From Tetrapyrgos nigripes (Eukaryota; Basidiomycota; Agaricomycetes; Agaricales; Campanellaceae), in contig JAACJM010000147.1 of the NCBI GenBank assembly GCA_013368315.1, forward strand, positions 1-64,000: a DNA stretch of 64,000 nt, in the 5' to 3' direction. Both the position numbers and the translations under genes were made by a program. Below the pieces are notes generated by a model. It was not told where the DNA came from. It saw only the letters and a list, made by a program, of their open reading frames with translations, and searched no databases. Position 1 is the stretch's first letter, and each line of letters begins with the position of its first letter. Positions 20,171 through 32,043 of the stretch are shown here, in pieces.

Positions 20171-21862
20171 AGGTACAGCAGCAACTTTGGAAGCAGTCCC
20201 CTTCAACTAATAATATGCAGATTCCTGTGACACTCCTATCATGATCTGCTTCAATGGTGCAACTGAGCTTTGTATAACAAAAGGTCAAGAAGGCACTGTT
20301 CATGGATGGCAAGTTCATAAGGGAAAGCATGGCCAACTAGTGCTTGATGTGCTCTATGTCAAGTTCAAGGACCCTCCTCTCAATGTTGTACCTATCACCC
20401 CAAATACAAGGCAAATTAACTGTAAATTACCTGATGACCAAATTATTCAGATCTCACATACTCAGATTGAAGTCTTGCCTAACTTTGCAAGGACTGATTT
20501 TGCTTCTCAAGGGAAAACAAGAGACCCAAATGTAGCAATTTTCGAGCCATTTATACTGCATTATCAAGAAGTTCTAGTGCGGATGGCACCATGATCCTCC
20601 AAGGATTTAATGTTAATCATATTACTGGAGGTGTTAATGATAAAGGTGGATACCATCAAGAACTCCAAGAACTGGAAATTCTAAATGACATCACCAGGTT
20701 ACGTGAAACTCAACAATTGCCTTCTTCTATCATTTGAACCTTGAGGGGATCACTCATTGAACAGTATAGATTGCATTTCAGCAAAAAGCATACACCTGAT
20801 GGGCTTCATGAGAGTCTAATATGGGACACAGATGAAAAATTTGAATCTACATTAGACAAAGAAATATCTTGGAGGATTATTGAAAAGCAAGAAAGACCAC
20901 AGGGCAAGAAAAAGCACATAGGGAATTTTATACCTGTTGAAAGGACAGATCCACAGTCCAGTGACATGAGGCAAAACTCAAGTCCTACAGTGTCAGAGGT
21001 AAACAATATTCATGAGATATCACATAGCTCTGATAGAACAACTCCAACTTATGCTTATCCAACTTTGAAATGGTCTGCCAACAGTTGTGCATATGATTCC
21101 ACAATCATGCTTCTTTATCATTTGTTCAGATCTTGAAATGCAGCTTTTTCTGATGAAAGGGGAAACTTCTCATCAATATTGATGAGTGAGCTTGCAGACG
21201 CCTTTCAGTCAAACTTAGCAAACTTCACTGATATAAGAGAGAGAATACGCAGGCAGCTTTGTATTGTCAACGCAAATGCGTTTCCTGACAGGGCATATAC
21301 AGATACATCAGATGTATTGCATGAGCTATTTTGTTCAATGCTTCCAACAACTAAGCGAAGTGTTTTTTGTGTTAACAATCACTCTGAGTTTCAAGACAGG
21401 ATGCAACGTAATTTTCTGCTCACTAGAACTACTGGTACCTACAATTCCACTCAGCATTGGTTGTCTCACTTTGTAGAGCCTTGCGCTGATAAATGTCAAT
21501 CTTGTCGCTCTGACATGTTCCAGAAATATGGGTTTCAAAGATTTCCAAAATTTCTACTAATGTCAATACCTTACAAATATGATATGGAGATTCAAAATAT
21601 CATACATGTGCCTCAAGGATCTGATTCTCAACAATATCACATAAATGGCATTATTTATCTTGGAGAAGGTCATTTCATCACTAGGATGTTTGATGGTGGC
21701 CAGGAATGGTGTACCCATAAGTTTATCTGCAGAATTTAAAGCTATAAATAATAGTCTGGAATACTTTGCAAACAAAAAAGCTGCGGTGGTTCTATATGTT
21801 TGTACATGATAAGAAAATCTCTGCTTCTGACCCTGGGGCTTCGTACTTGCCATAAGAATGGC
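20171..21862 (+). pseudogene. Helitron remnant 2: only the helicase end and C-terminal module
   Basis: It aligns with 14965-16727 of the first Helitron, beginning at GTACAGCAGCAACTTTGGAAG. It covers the late helicase motifs (FNGATELC, TKGQEGTVHGW) and the whole C-terminal module, including WSANSCAYDSTIMLLYHLF, CQSCRSDMFQKY and INGIIYLGEGHFITR. Lesions are a shift near 20538 that deletes the DIYNSRD region, TGA at 20735-20737, TGA at 21134-21136 (CGA in copy 1) and a shift near 21710. No Rep, Walker A or Walker B region is present upstream. A hairpin with stem GCCAT/ATGGC closes it at 21849-21862. Confidence 0.8.
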
Positions 21863-22488
21863 TTGAAAAAATATTCTTCGTGACTGAAGTCAGACCAAAA
21901 CATATAGGCGAGAGATGAGGGACAGAAACAGAGCAGAATGCATCGCAAACAAAGTTGCTTGTGAGACGCCCCTTGCCATGTGGCAATTCCCGTCGATCTT
22001 GCCGTAGCGGTGCCGGTCCATATAGTTGCCGTCCGTATCGCAGGAACGATGCGAATTTAGTACATATGTACTAGGTGATATTACCATGCTGAAAACAGCA
22101 TTACTATATTGTTCAAGATACACAGAAAGAGATTCAAAGCCCTTACAGGATCTCTAGAAATGATGTGGCTGAGAGGCAGGCATTTTTCCAGCTGTGGCTG
22201 TACACATTTTTCGACTTTTTTGTAGTTTTATATGGGACTAATTTCTTCATATCATTGGGTAGTTATTTTTTACACAATCTCTACATAATAAGCTTGAGTA
22301 TAAGCCTGAAAGAAAATGAATTTAACCACAGCAATACCCTTTCCAGAAGGCAAATGTCTGGGGACAGTGGAATTAGATGTGGATTAGATGTGTCGGTCAT
22401 GCTTGAGTAATGCAATCATGTGATTGTTAACCGAGACCACATCAGCAAAACACATCAGCAAATTGAACAAAATTATTCAAAACAGATG
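21863..22488. other. No gene recognised
   Basis: This is spacer after the Helitron remnant. Short frames only; no repeats were recognised apart from the start of the minisatellite at its end. Confidence 0.35.
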
Positions 22489-22605
22489 TCAACCTCGAAT
22501 GAATATGGGTGTCAGACTTTGAATGAATATGGGTGTCGACCTTTGAATGACTACAGGTTTTGACTTTGAATGAATACAGGTGTCAACTTTGAATGAATAC
22601 GGGTG
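22489..22605 (+). repeat. Minisatellite, five units of 23-24 bp
   Basis: Five consecutive variants of a unit close to TCAACTTTGAATGAATAYGGGTG are present. The reverse complement of the unit occurs once inside R2 (CCCGTATTCATTCAAAGTC, about 16898-16917), and the following GCACAAATAAAAGTGCACT also matches R2 in reverse. This is therefore an expanded, inverted fragment of R2. Confidence 0.75.
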
Positions 22606-23422
22606 CACAAATAAAAGTGCACTGGGGCAAAGGGCCATCACTTCGCATGGCAAATTACGAGGCCCTTTCACATAGTCCAACTCAGGTTATGCAGAAGGGA
22701 GGGAGAATCGGTGGAAAGCGAGAGGGAAGAAGGGTGTTAAAGCAGACTGATTTGGCATGCTAGCATGATGTCATGGTTATTGATGTCAACAGTCCTTGGA
22801 TCTGGTCCAGACTGAGTCTGGACATTCCGGTTGTCAGGAAGGGCAAAGACCGGCTGTGGCAATGAAAAGGGGTGGGACTTTGAGGTCGTGGTAAAATTTT
22901 CAAGGTCAACATAAGTTAACTCGACCTTTAAGAGGCCTCATAACTTTGAACAGCATACACCTTCACATTCTACAGTCTACCACCACCCATCCCTCCAAAG
23001 GCTGTCGTCTTTGACGGAGACGTAGCTGAAGACGTAACCGAAGACGAGGGCATATGAGTCTTTGCCTTCCACAGAGCAAGCACTTTAGCCGTAGCCGCCA
23101 CCTTAGCCTTAGCCCCAGCCAAGACGAAACTTCATCACCCCCATCAACCCATCGACCCATCGATCCATCCCATCAACCAACGCCAAACGTCAAACGCCAA
23201 CGACCCCCGGAAGACTCAACAACCCAAATCTCTCTCTCTCTCTAGCTTCCCCTCGTGCCAATGTCAATGCCGATGCGACCAATACGGCCCATGAAAACAA
23301 GTCCAAATCCCGAATCCTAATTCCCATATCAGATCCAAAATTCAAAATCTCCAAATCCTCAAATCCAAAATCACACACGCAATCCACGTCCACAGAACCC
23401 TCCGCCATCTAGCCTCCAACCT
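22606..23422. other. Spacer with AT/CCAAATC-rich tract
   Basis: No gene recognised. Near 23310-23370 there is a run of CCAAATCC-type words that also occurs at 32160-32260, upstream of a related gene copy, showing that the duplicated segment extends beyond the coding part. Confidence 0.4.
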
Positions 23423-24671
23423 CTAGGCATTCGCCCCTAGAACGACAGCAACAACACCGCCAATAACCCCCACCCCAATCTCCCACCGTGCCCCCCGTAC
23501 CCTGAGACTCATACTCCTCGCCCCACTCGCATAACTACCCACCGCCCCGGTTCCGGTAGTAGAAGATCCACTAGTAACAAATCCTTCCCCACATACACCC
23601 TCCACTACCTGAACCGCATCCGCATACGTCTTTTTGAGACCTACAGCAGGCGAGGTATCGTCAGAGTCGAGTGTTAGGTCAGTGTCGGCGTCGGTAACCA
23701 TGCTCGATGCTAGTTGTATTTTGAAAAGAGGAGATCGTTGAGAAGGAGGTGGAATCTACATAAAAGAAAACATCAGCGCGACGAAACAAAACCAAAAACA
23801 CGTCATGTACCCAACCAACTCCCAAAAATCCCCAGCAAATCTCTCTCACAGGCTTCACAGCTCGGTTTTGCACTATCCGGGAAGGGGACGCCTAGCAGTA
23901 AGAAATAGAGGTATATATTGGATGCGGCGGAAGCCCCCTGAGCGATGGAGTAAACATGACAGTACGTGTTTGTGTTGCAGAGCGGAAGGCAAGATGTGGA
24001 AAGGAGTAGAAGGTAGGCGAGGAGAGCTACATGCAACAAAGGTCAGCGACATTGAGAAATAGAAACAAGAAACCCACTCACCAACCCTCGTCTGCACCAC
24101 AATCTCATTTCTCTCCTCCCACTCTTGCCCGCAACTCGCCATAATCCCATCAACCCAATCCCTCAAACTATTCGTACACGTATCCGCCGTATCCAGTGGA
24201 TTACGAGTCCTGCACAACACCTCATTTGACAACGTCACATTCGTTTGGGCATTAACGAACGAGTCTGACGGGATGATGGGGACTTGTTGGTTTGATGGTG
24301 ATGAGGACGCGGCAGACGAGGGAGAGGTGGGTGGAAGAAGGAGTAGGGAAAGATACGGATGCACTCGGATGTCTCTTGCGTATGCCCAACGACCCATCTT
24401 CGGAACCCTGTGATCCAACAACCAAATCCATCACAGCAGGATCACGTATCCACCTGGTATATGGTGCTATGAGGAAGAGTACGAGGGGTATGAGTAAAGA
24501 CGGCCATAGACAGCGTCTCGACGTAGCAGGAGCTGGTATAGGAGGGCCATCCTCTGGTAGAAAGGCTTTTGAGCCAAAAGACGGCGTATGAAACGACGGA
24601 GAGGACGGTAGCGTCGGTGGAGGGGTACGTTGCCCATTTGGGATTGGAAAGGTAGGTGGAGAGAGTAACAT
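23423..24671 (-). pseudogene. Pro/Ser-rich, Cys-containing membrane-anchored protein, copy A
   Basis: This appears to be a fungal surface-type protein. In transcription order it has a Pro/Ser-rich start with a hydrophobic segment LWPSLLIPLVLFLIA, a dibasic KR site, a Ser/Pro linker, a domain SDSFVNAQTNVTLSNEVLC with later Cys residues, an exon (after an intron at about 24036-24080) containing NTNTYCHVYSIAQGASAASN and GVPFPDSAKPSCEACERDLL, and a C-terminus EGVCGEGFVTSGSSTTGTGA with a hydrophobic tail. The Cys pattern resembles an extracellular fungal domain I associate with DUF7729, from memory. The frame changes between FPTPSSTHLS and SPSSAASSSP, so this copy is probably disrupted, or one intron is unplaced. 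Paralogues lie at 25.5-26.6 and 32.4-33.6 kb. Confidence 0.5.
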
Positions 24672-24719
24672 CGTTGAGGGAGGAGAAGAGTGCGGTGGGA
24701 AGGAACGGGGGTTTTTCAG

Positions 24720-24956
24720 TCAGTATGAAGAGAGGTACAACTCCAAGATCAACAACTTACCTCCAATCCATCTACAGCGAAAACGAAACCTCAATACTAC
24801 ATCTCTATCTCCATCCTCATCCTTAACCCTTCTCCACTGACCCAAACTCTCTTCTGCTCGTCCCCACCGCAGCACACACGCCACAACTAGTCCACTCTCA
24901 ATGTATACTTCACCACCAACACTTCCACAGCCCTCACGTTGGCCGCATCTACTCAA
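24720..24956 (-). CDS. Upstream exon associated with family copy A
   Basis: This is an acidic/aromatic frame containing GGEVYIESGLVVACVLRW and SLGQWRRVKDEDGDRD. A related frame lies at the same position relative to copy C (33786-34105: GRWKWWAWRSPLL, MRMEMEMEMHGGG). It could be a 5' exon of the same gene, joined by an intron ending just before the Pro-rich exon, or the end of a separate gene. The repeated association favours a linked unit. Confidence 0.35.
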   Translation of the reverse strand: MSRCGQREGCGSVGGEVYIESGLVVACVLRWGRAEESLGQWRRVKDEDGDRDVVLRFRFRCRWIGGKLLILELYLSSY

Positions 24957-25079
24957 TACCTTCGCCTCTTCATTGGTGCGGGCTGAGTAGTAGGGAAATC
25001 CGTTGGGTACGTAGTATTTAGTGCTTCAAGAGTCGGTAATAGGTGAAGTTGTGGATAAAGGAGAAACGGTAGTAGCTTT

Positions 25080-25400
25080 TTGAGGAACACGAAAGGAACA
25101 AGTTAGCGCTTGGAATAGCATCCTTCAACGATAGTACACAACCAAAACGAAGACTCACCAAAGAGACAAAATGCCTTCGATTCTTTCTCCTAGCTTCCCT
25201 CTAGTAATCCAGCTTGAAGCATTAGAAACGACCCAATGCGAAAGAAAGAGAGAGACAGTAGTAACACCACATGGCCGACTGCTTGAGGGCCGGTTCTGTC
25301 TGACCAGGTCGCAATCCAAGTCCACCGCATAGCCTCCAGCCTCCAGGCATCCCCATCGTCAATTCTTCCCGTCTTCATTCCTCCTCGCTAGTTCTTGTTC
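25080..25400 (-). repeat. Distal module of the duplicated unit, copy A
   Basis: It contains GAACAAGTTAGCGCTTGGAAT and later TTGAGGGCCGGTTCTGTCTG. The same landmarks recur at about 26890-27130 and, less completely, at 34320-34530. This shows a larger duplicated segment of which the Cys-containing gene is one part. Confidence 0.5.
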
Positions 25401-25499
25401 TTGTTCTACTACATCCCTCCGCTCACTCCCATTCCCGCTCCTACGCCAACAACCGCAATCGCAACCGCTACCAATCCTAATACCCCACCATCTCCTCTA

Positions 25500-26600
25500 G
25501 CCCGTACACTATTCTTCCTCGCACCACATGACTGCCCACCGCCCCGCTTCCAGTAGTAGAAGACCCACTGCTAACGAACCCTTCTCCACATACACTCTCT
25601 ACCACCTAAACCGTATCCGCGTACGTTTTCTTTAGGCCAATAGAAGACGAGGTGTCGGTGGGGTTGAGTGTTGGGTCGGTGTCGGTGTCGGTGTCGGTGG
25701 TGGTCATGGTGGTATTTTAAGAGGAAAGGGAGTTGGAGCTGAATGAGGAGGTCGTTGAGAAGCAGTAGAAGCAACATGAAGGGAACGTGAAAAGAGGAAG
25801 AAGCAAAAGCGTCAGCGCGACTAAAACAAAAAGAAACGAATGAACGTACCCAACCACTCCCTCAAAACTCCTCAACAAAACTCTTTTGCACGCTCCAGAG
25901 TCCACAGCTTGGTTTTGCACTATTGGGGAATGGGATGCCGGAAGGTAGCAAGGTATATGTCGGAAGCGGCGGAAGCCCCCTGACCCATAGAGGAAACATA
26001 ATGGTATGTGTATGCGATGGAATGAGGAAGGCAAAATGTGGAGAGGGGGAGGGGATATACGAGGAGAGCTGCATGTAAAAAAGGTCAGCGACATGGAAAA
26101 ATTGAAAAAAACGCGAAAGAAAATAAAAGACACTCACCGATCCTGGTCTGAACAACAATCTTACTCCTCTCCCCTCATTTCTCCTGACCAACATCCATCA
26201 GTGTAAGTTGTAACGTTTAATGGAAGGGAGGAGTGGTCCCAGGGTCAGGGGAACGAGGAGGGTAATGGGTGCGGAGAAGTGGAGGAGGGACTGGTTGGTT
26301 TGACGGGACGTAGAAGAAGCGGAAGAGGGGGAGGAGGTCGATGTGGACGTGGGACAGGGAGTGGGGACAGATATAGACATGTTGTTGGGACTCGGAAGTC
26401 TTTTGTGTATGCCCAACAACGTCTCTTCCGAACACTGCTACCCGATAATGAAATTCATCCACCTGATACTCGCTGCTTTGAGGATGAATACGGAAGGTAC
26501 CAGTACAGACGGCCATAGACGGCGTCTCAGCGTAGGTGGTGAAGGCGATAGAGGTTGGTGTAGGAGGGAAAAGATATCCATCCTGCTTCACTGTGGACAC
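25500..26600 (-). pseudogene. Pro/Ser-rich, Cys-containing protein, copy B
   Basis: This is a diverged paralogue of 23423-24671. It keeps the dibasic segment GIHKRLPSPNNMSISVPTP, the Ser/Pro linker and the SAKPSCGLW region, but the segment corresponding to SDSFVNAQ...VLC is missing between about 26130 and 26230. The frame is broken in several places. Near 25670-25700 the sequence is a GTGTCGGT repeat. I take it as a deletion-bearing pseudogene. Confidence 0.5.
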
Positions 26601-26627
26601 AGCCTTTGATGCGAGTAAAAAGGCTTT

Positions 26628-27200
26628 TCACCCAAAGGACGGCCTATGGGACGACGGAGAGAGGGGTAAGGTTGGTGGAGGGGTACGTGGCCGTTGTCCA
26701 TTTGCGTTTAAATCTGCGTTTGTGTATGGGGAGGGTGGAGGAATGAAAAGGAGGGTACGCGTAATCGTGGTTGCCTTTGCCTTCCTGGCATCTGGTGGGT
26801 TTGAAAAAGGGGACGACAAGAGAGAGCTTTGATAAGGGGATGAGAACTGCTTGCATTTTGAGGACGATGCACCGTCTGGTACATCCACCCGTTGTAGCTT
26901 TTTGGCGAGGACGAAAAGAGCAAGTTAGCACCTTTGAATAGCACCCTTTAATCATACTCACCAAGGAGACCGAATGCCTCCAATCTTTCTACTAGCTCCC
27001 CGCCAATGATCCCACTGGCAGCGTTAGGGACGAAAGAAAGCAAGACAGTAATAACAGCACATGACCGTGACCTCAATTGCAACTTGAGGGCCGGTTCCCT
27101 CTGCAAGTCGTAACTTGGACTCCTTCGACTCGAAAGCCGTCTCCACTCCCAAGTTCCTGCCGGAATAAGAGCTAGTCTTTCTGGTAAGGTCCTGTACAAC
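26628..27200 (-). repeat. Upstream and distal modules of copy B
   Basis: The Pro-rich first-exon sequence (SPSSHRPSFG, matching SPSFHTPSFG of copy A) is followed by the distal module with GAGCAAGTTAGCACCTTTGAA (about 26920) and TTGAGGGCCGGTTCCCTCTG (about 27082). It is not a complete gene. Confidence 0.45.
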
Positions 27201-28005
27201 TCCGCGAGTTCTAGCCACTAGGAGTGGCGAATACTTACAGGGAGACTCTTGAATCATGGCACGGCTACAGATGACAAAAACTATGATATTCTCCAAGTCG
27301 CCGTCTATTGAGTCATGCACTTTTACAGAGCAGTGTTCTGTATCATCACAAGGCCATAGTCATCTGCGCCACAACTAATAAACCCGAGTTTGTGAACTTC
27401 TACGATAATCTTGGCTCTCTGATCATCTCGTCTTGTTGCTAACGCTACAGAACTTTGGAGTCCTTGAACCCGAACAACTCCGTTCTGAATTACGATCATC
27501 TCGTTCGTAATAACCTCTTCTTACAGCTTCCGCCATTCTCGAGCGCTTGAGCTTGATTATTGCTCCCTTCTCGCGGCATCAGTGGGCAGCTTCTTAGAAA
27601 ATGTCTTGTTCTTTGTTCATATTTCATATAGAAATGCTGTTTCCACCGATCGACGAGATATATCTACTGACCCTCCCTCCTATTTCTGCTCAAAGTAGAG
27701 CGCTTGGGGTTGGGTATTCCGCACCTTTCCCTCTCCATCAGAATAGGAAGTACTACCATCATTGGTTGTTTTTAGTTCGTCTACTGATCAACAAGATCTT
27801 TACTCCCGGTGACTCGTAATTCTTGATAAAAGGCTGCTTGGTACCATTTGCTCAGAACATCCCACCAAGCTCCTCACCCTGGAAAGTTTCAATGTCTGCC
27901 CTGATATCCCTCAATGATAGTATCTCTGTCCCATCGTTGGTACGACGTCCTCTATTCCCTCTGCTTGCACATACATTACTGACAAGTTTCCTAAATAGTT
28001 GACCA
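27201..28005. other. No gene recognised
   Basis: Spacer before the membrane-protein gene. An upstream 5' exon of that gene may lie here (an ATG at 27892 opens a 16-codon frame ending at a GT), but I could not join it in frame to the next exon. Confidence 0.35.
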
Positions 28006-29332
28006 ATGTCTTGTACGGTAGGCAGTTCCCAAGAGACTCCATTTGCTGCAACAACGTCACTCAAATATCTTACAGGTGGATACGCAGTTCTGTTCACAAT
28101 CTGCATGTATGTCATGCGTTGTAAAAGCGGTACTATCCAAAGAGCGCATCAAGTTGCTATCATCTCTTTGTTTGCTTTAGCAACAGTGGGCTTCATTTTT
28201 GGTAATATAGAGGAGAATTTGATTGTCAAGCTCTATTCCGAGTTTGCCGAAGACTCATATAACCTGTATCAGATATCAGCGTAAGTAGTCCCCCATGTAC
28301 ACCCCCTCAACCTAAAAACTATTCACAGGCCTGTTGTGTTTGGAATCTATACCCTGGCAAAGTACAACCATCCTGCTTTATTCTTGTAGTTCGTTGCTGA
28401 TCCAGCACCGTAGCGCTATAGCAGATTTTATATTGGTAGATTATTCAATATTGGTTCTGACTTGCCATCTCACTTGCATATCCACTAGATACACAGATGC
28501 TATAAAATATGGGGATTCAAGAAGCGGGTCATTGCATTCCCGGTATTCATCTCTGTGGTGAACAATGGCAAGTAAACAATTCATTCCATCTTCAACTAGT
28601 ACTGACCATCCTTATCAAGGTCTTGCATTATTTAAAACGATAACTATGGCAATAGAAACCAAAGCCGATATCGCGGAGAATTTCGATGTGCTGGCCAGTG
28701 CCACCTTCACTCGCATGGAGATACTTGGGGTCATCGTTTTGTATTCGTTCTTAGGTATGAACTTGTTTACAAATTTATTGATCCCTTTTATGATTGGTAT
28801 GTCTTTCACAATCTCAAGGATATTCTTGGTGCTGACGTGTTGATGTTCCAAGCGGGGCGAATCTGGTGGATCGGACGCCAGGCCTCCAAGTTCATCGGAG
28901 GACGGAAGAACTCCCTTACTAGACGAAGTGTTGCGATATGGTATTTACAACTCATACATTAGCGGATGATAGCACTGACGGTTTGAATCCTTCTAGCCTC
29001 GAGTCCGGAATGATATACCCCCTGGTCCTGATACCTACTCTGGCAATCTATCTGTCTACTTTTATTCAGCCCACTTTCTCTTTTGCGGGTGATCTGATTC
29101 CGATGCTCACTCAAGTTGTCGTACGTCGATTTTGCTGGTCCACTTATTCATCTGAAACTGGGTTGTGTAGGGGATTGCACCAACGTTCATCATCGTCCGG
29201 GTCGCACTCGGGATCAGTATCGAAAACGTTCAAGATACTGTGGCTAGGGACAAGGAGGGTAATGGCGGACATCAGACTCGAACCCTGATGACGATTTTTG
29301 AAGACGATGCCAGCACAGGAGCATCTGTCTAA
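28006..29332 (+). CDS. Agaric multipass membrane protein, best copy
   Basis: The exons are about 28006-28280, 28329-28361, 28390-28435, 28489-28567, 28620-28796, 28853-28940, 28997-29120 and 29171-29332 (TAA at 29330-29332). The 28568-28619 intron has a GC donor. The spliced protein has about seven hydrophobic segments, for example YAVLFTICMYVM, IISLFALATVGFIFG, VIVLYSFLGMNLF and SGMIYPLVLIPTLAIYL. It also has the family signatures HRCYKIWGFKKRVIAFPVF, AGRIWWIGRQASKF and GIAPTFIIVRVALGI. The group is widespread and uncharacterised in agaricomycetes. The gap 28362-28389 is only 28 nt yet removing it restores the frame, so it is either an extremely short intron or a damaged one. The 5' end is uncertain. 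Confidence 0.7.
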
Positions 29333-30110
29333 AGGCAATATCTCTGATACCGGAAGTCATAAATTATGGTTCACAGTACACTTTTTTGGTTTGGATCCCA
29401 AGTTCGTTCTCGTCTGACTTTCGCTATTTTTTAGTCTGATTTGTGTCTGTTTGTATTTATACTATGACGAGAATCGTATTTCTCCCGTACTCCTCAAGAA
29501 CGATAACAGTAAATCTATATCTTGGAAATTTCAGAGTTTGAGAGTCAAGGCCTGTACCAGTACCATACTACGAGGAGAGCAAGAAGTTTTGATCATGTCC
29601 TCCATTTTTGTGAGACAACAGACTTGGATGTGTAGAGACGATGATGACACTAAGGGCAAAATGAGAAGATGAAGCCCACAGAGAGAGGGGAAAAGGAGGA
29701 ACGAGATGGCGGCCAGGACTCGGACTCGGACTTGGAATCGAGTTCTTTTGTAATACAAACTGTACGCAAGTAGTATGCATGAGACTATGTATGTATGTAA
29801 GAGTACAAGATGAAGGAGCCCACACGAAATAACCAAGAAAAAGAAATGACGCGGAAAAGCAAAGAACCGAGCGATATATAGACCAAGATCAAGAACAAAC
29901 ATACAATGAGCTATGGACTTATGCGAGTATATATATGTACACCCCTATCGAAAACAAGTTCCAAGGAAAAAGAAAAAGGCAATAAGTAAATTGATGGATG
30001 GAAAAGCAGAGCGGGAAGGAGCTTCGTATATGATGTAAGTGAGAAAGAGAGAAGATGGAGTCACTGATAGAGCACGAAGCAAGAAGCATGTAGCGTATAA
30101 ACCTAGAGGC
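29333..30110 (+). repeat. R1, second copy (3' flank of the membrane-protein gene)
   Basis: It aligns with 805-1614, starting with CATAAATTATGGTT, passing through GTTTGGATCCCAA and ending at AAACCTAGAG. It is more diverged from the other two R1 copies than they are from each other. Confidence 0.65.
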
Positions 30111-30226
30111 TCGGGTGCACTGTGGGCCGTATTGACGATAACGAGGCGGGAGTGGTGAGGTGGAATGATTTCGGAGAAGATAGGGAGAGAGGTGGAAATT
30201 AGATGAGACGACTTGGCAGTGAGAGA

Positions 30227-32043
30227 TATGCTTGTAAATCGTGGACAAAATTATCTCCCGAACTTTCCTCTGATTTTTACCCTTTTCGCACTTCCCCAGG
30301 CCGTTTTCTCCTGCCGAACTTCTCTTCAAGCCAATCGAACATTTGTTGCAGGATCGCACTTCTCTCCGATAATTCCCGCGAAACACTTTGAGCGTGACGC
30401 GTGACATCTCTCCTCTCCCCAAATCTAGCTCACCGAACACTTCTAGTAAATACTTCTCGTCGCGCGAACACTTCTCGTCGTCGAACAAACACTCTAAGCG
30501 TGACGTGACATCTCTCCTCATTCCCTTTTGATCCAGATTTCCGCCGCACACTTCCTTGGCAAGGGGTTTTGCGTTTCTTGGAAATATGAGAGCATGGCCG
30601 CTGCAAAGTATCCATTCAGAGAAGCAAGATGGCCAGGACACTGGGCCGGCCAGATGAGGAGACTGAAAAGAGTGACGAGAGTTGAACTGGGGACGATGGA
30701 AGATCCAAAGAGGTTTATAAAGACTCACTGATTAGCCTTGCGCAGGCCTCATTGTTTGCTGCGGAAACTTAATTTCCGACTCTCCCCGATGACATACTTT
30801 GTCATACTGACTCCAATGTCATAGTTTCCTGTGCTGAGTAAACTCTTTGACTGTTGTCGTAGATTGAGAAGAAGCGTGGGACATCCGCCTTCCAAATTTG
30901 GTGCACCACTTGCGCTTGTGGCTTTGAAAGAAGCGTGGGACACTCGCCCTCCAAATTTGGTACATAAAAAAATTTGCCCTCCCCATGCGTGGCCTCTCAC
31001 ACCGAAAAGGGACAAATTTCCGCTCGACAGATACATGACCGGATATGTGTATGAAAACGAGATATATTTGGAATCTAGATATAAGTACAAAAAGATGATG
31101 TATCTGTAAGCTAGATATTTGATCAGAAAGTTGCTATATAAGGATGAATTTTTAGTATATTTGATTGGTGTGCGGACATATTCTGTATCAAAGCTATTGA
31201 AAGAACTACAAAAAGACCTCAAATCAGGATTCCAGACATGATTACAGATATGTGTCTGAAAAGACAATAAGTCCGGATTCCGGACAAGGGTCCCGATAGT
31301 AGTCCTGGCAGATGAACTGATAGATCAGAATGAATGCTATAAAAATATCAGTATTACGGACATATAAACTATATGCACCCATATCTGGAAGCCGGATGTA
31401 TTGTCTTTTCAGACGCATATCTGTAACTATATCCGGATTCTCGATTCTCGATCTTTTTATACTTCTTTTAATAGCTTTGATACATAATTCTACACACCAA
31501 TCAAATATACTAAAAGGCATACCAATATAGCAACTTTCTGTTCAAATATCTAGCTTACTGATACATCATCTTTTTGTACTTATATCTAGTTTCCAGATAT
31601 ATCTCATTCTCGTACACATATCCGGTCACAGATCCGTCAAGCGGAAATTTGTCCCTTTTGGGCATGTCTGCAGAGAAATAGATCTACTACAAAGCTTTCT
31701 AGTAACATGATGGTGTGCGTTGGAATTTGAAAGTTCGGAAAACGGAGAGATGTGAGCGCTGTCACGTCACGCTTAGAGTGTTTGTTTGATGAGGAGAAGT
31801 GTTCGCGCGACGAGAAGTACTTACTAGAAGTGTTCGGTGAGCTAGATTTGGGGAGAGGAGAGATGTCACGCGTCACGCTCAAAGTGTTCGTGGGAATTAT
31901 CGGAGAGAAGTGCGATCCTGCAACAAATGTTCGATTGGCTTGAATAGAAGTTCGGCAGGAGAAAACGGCCTGGGGAAGTGCGAAAAGGGTAAAAATCAGA
32001 GGAATGTTCGGGAGATAATTTTGTCCACGATTTACAAGCATAG
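30227..32043. repeat. Long imperfect palindrome, about 1.8 kb
   Basis: The outer arms 30227-30510 and 31763-32043 are inverted copies: CTTGTAAATCGTGGACAAAA at the left end is matched by TTTTGTCCACGATTTACAAG at the right end. Inner arms, about 31005-31300 and 31400-31656, are also inverted, with AAAAGGGACAAATTTCCGC near 31004 and GCGGAAATTTGTCCCTTTT ending near 31659. The centre is near 31330. The left side has about 390 extra bases between inner and outer arms. Inner arms look like a fold-back or MITE-type element. I see no gene inside. Confidence 0.85.

Noticed and set aside
19662..20210. 182-codon frame before the second Helitron remnant
   Set aside because: It has no domain or family pattern, and its last part is Helitron sequence read in the wrong frame.
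22489..22605. CRISPR-like array
   Set aside because: Repeats are directly adjacent without spacers and the sequence is eukaryotic; it is a minisatellite.
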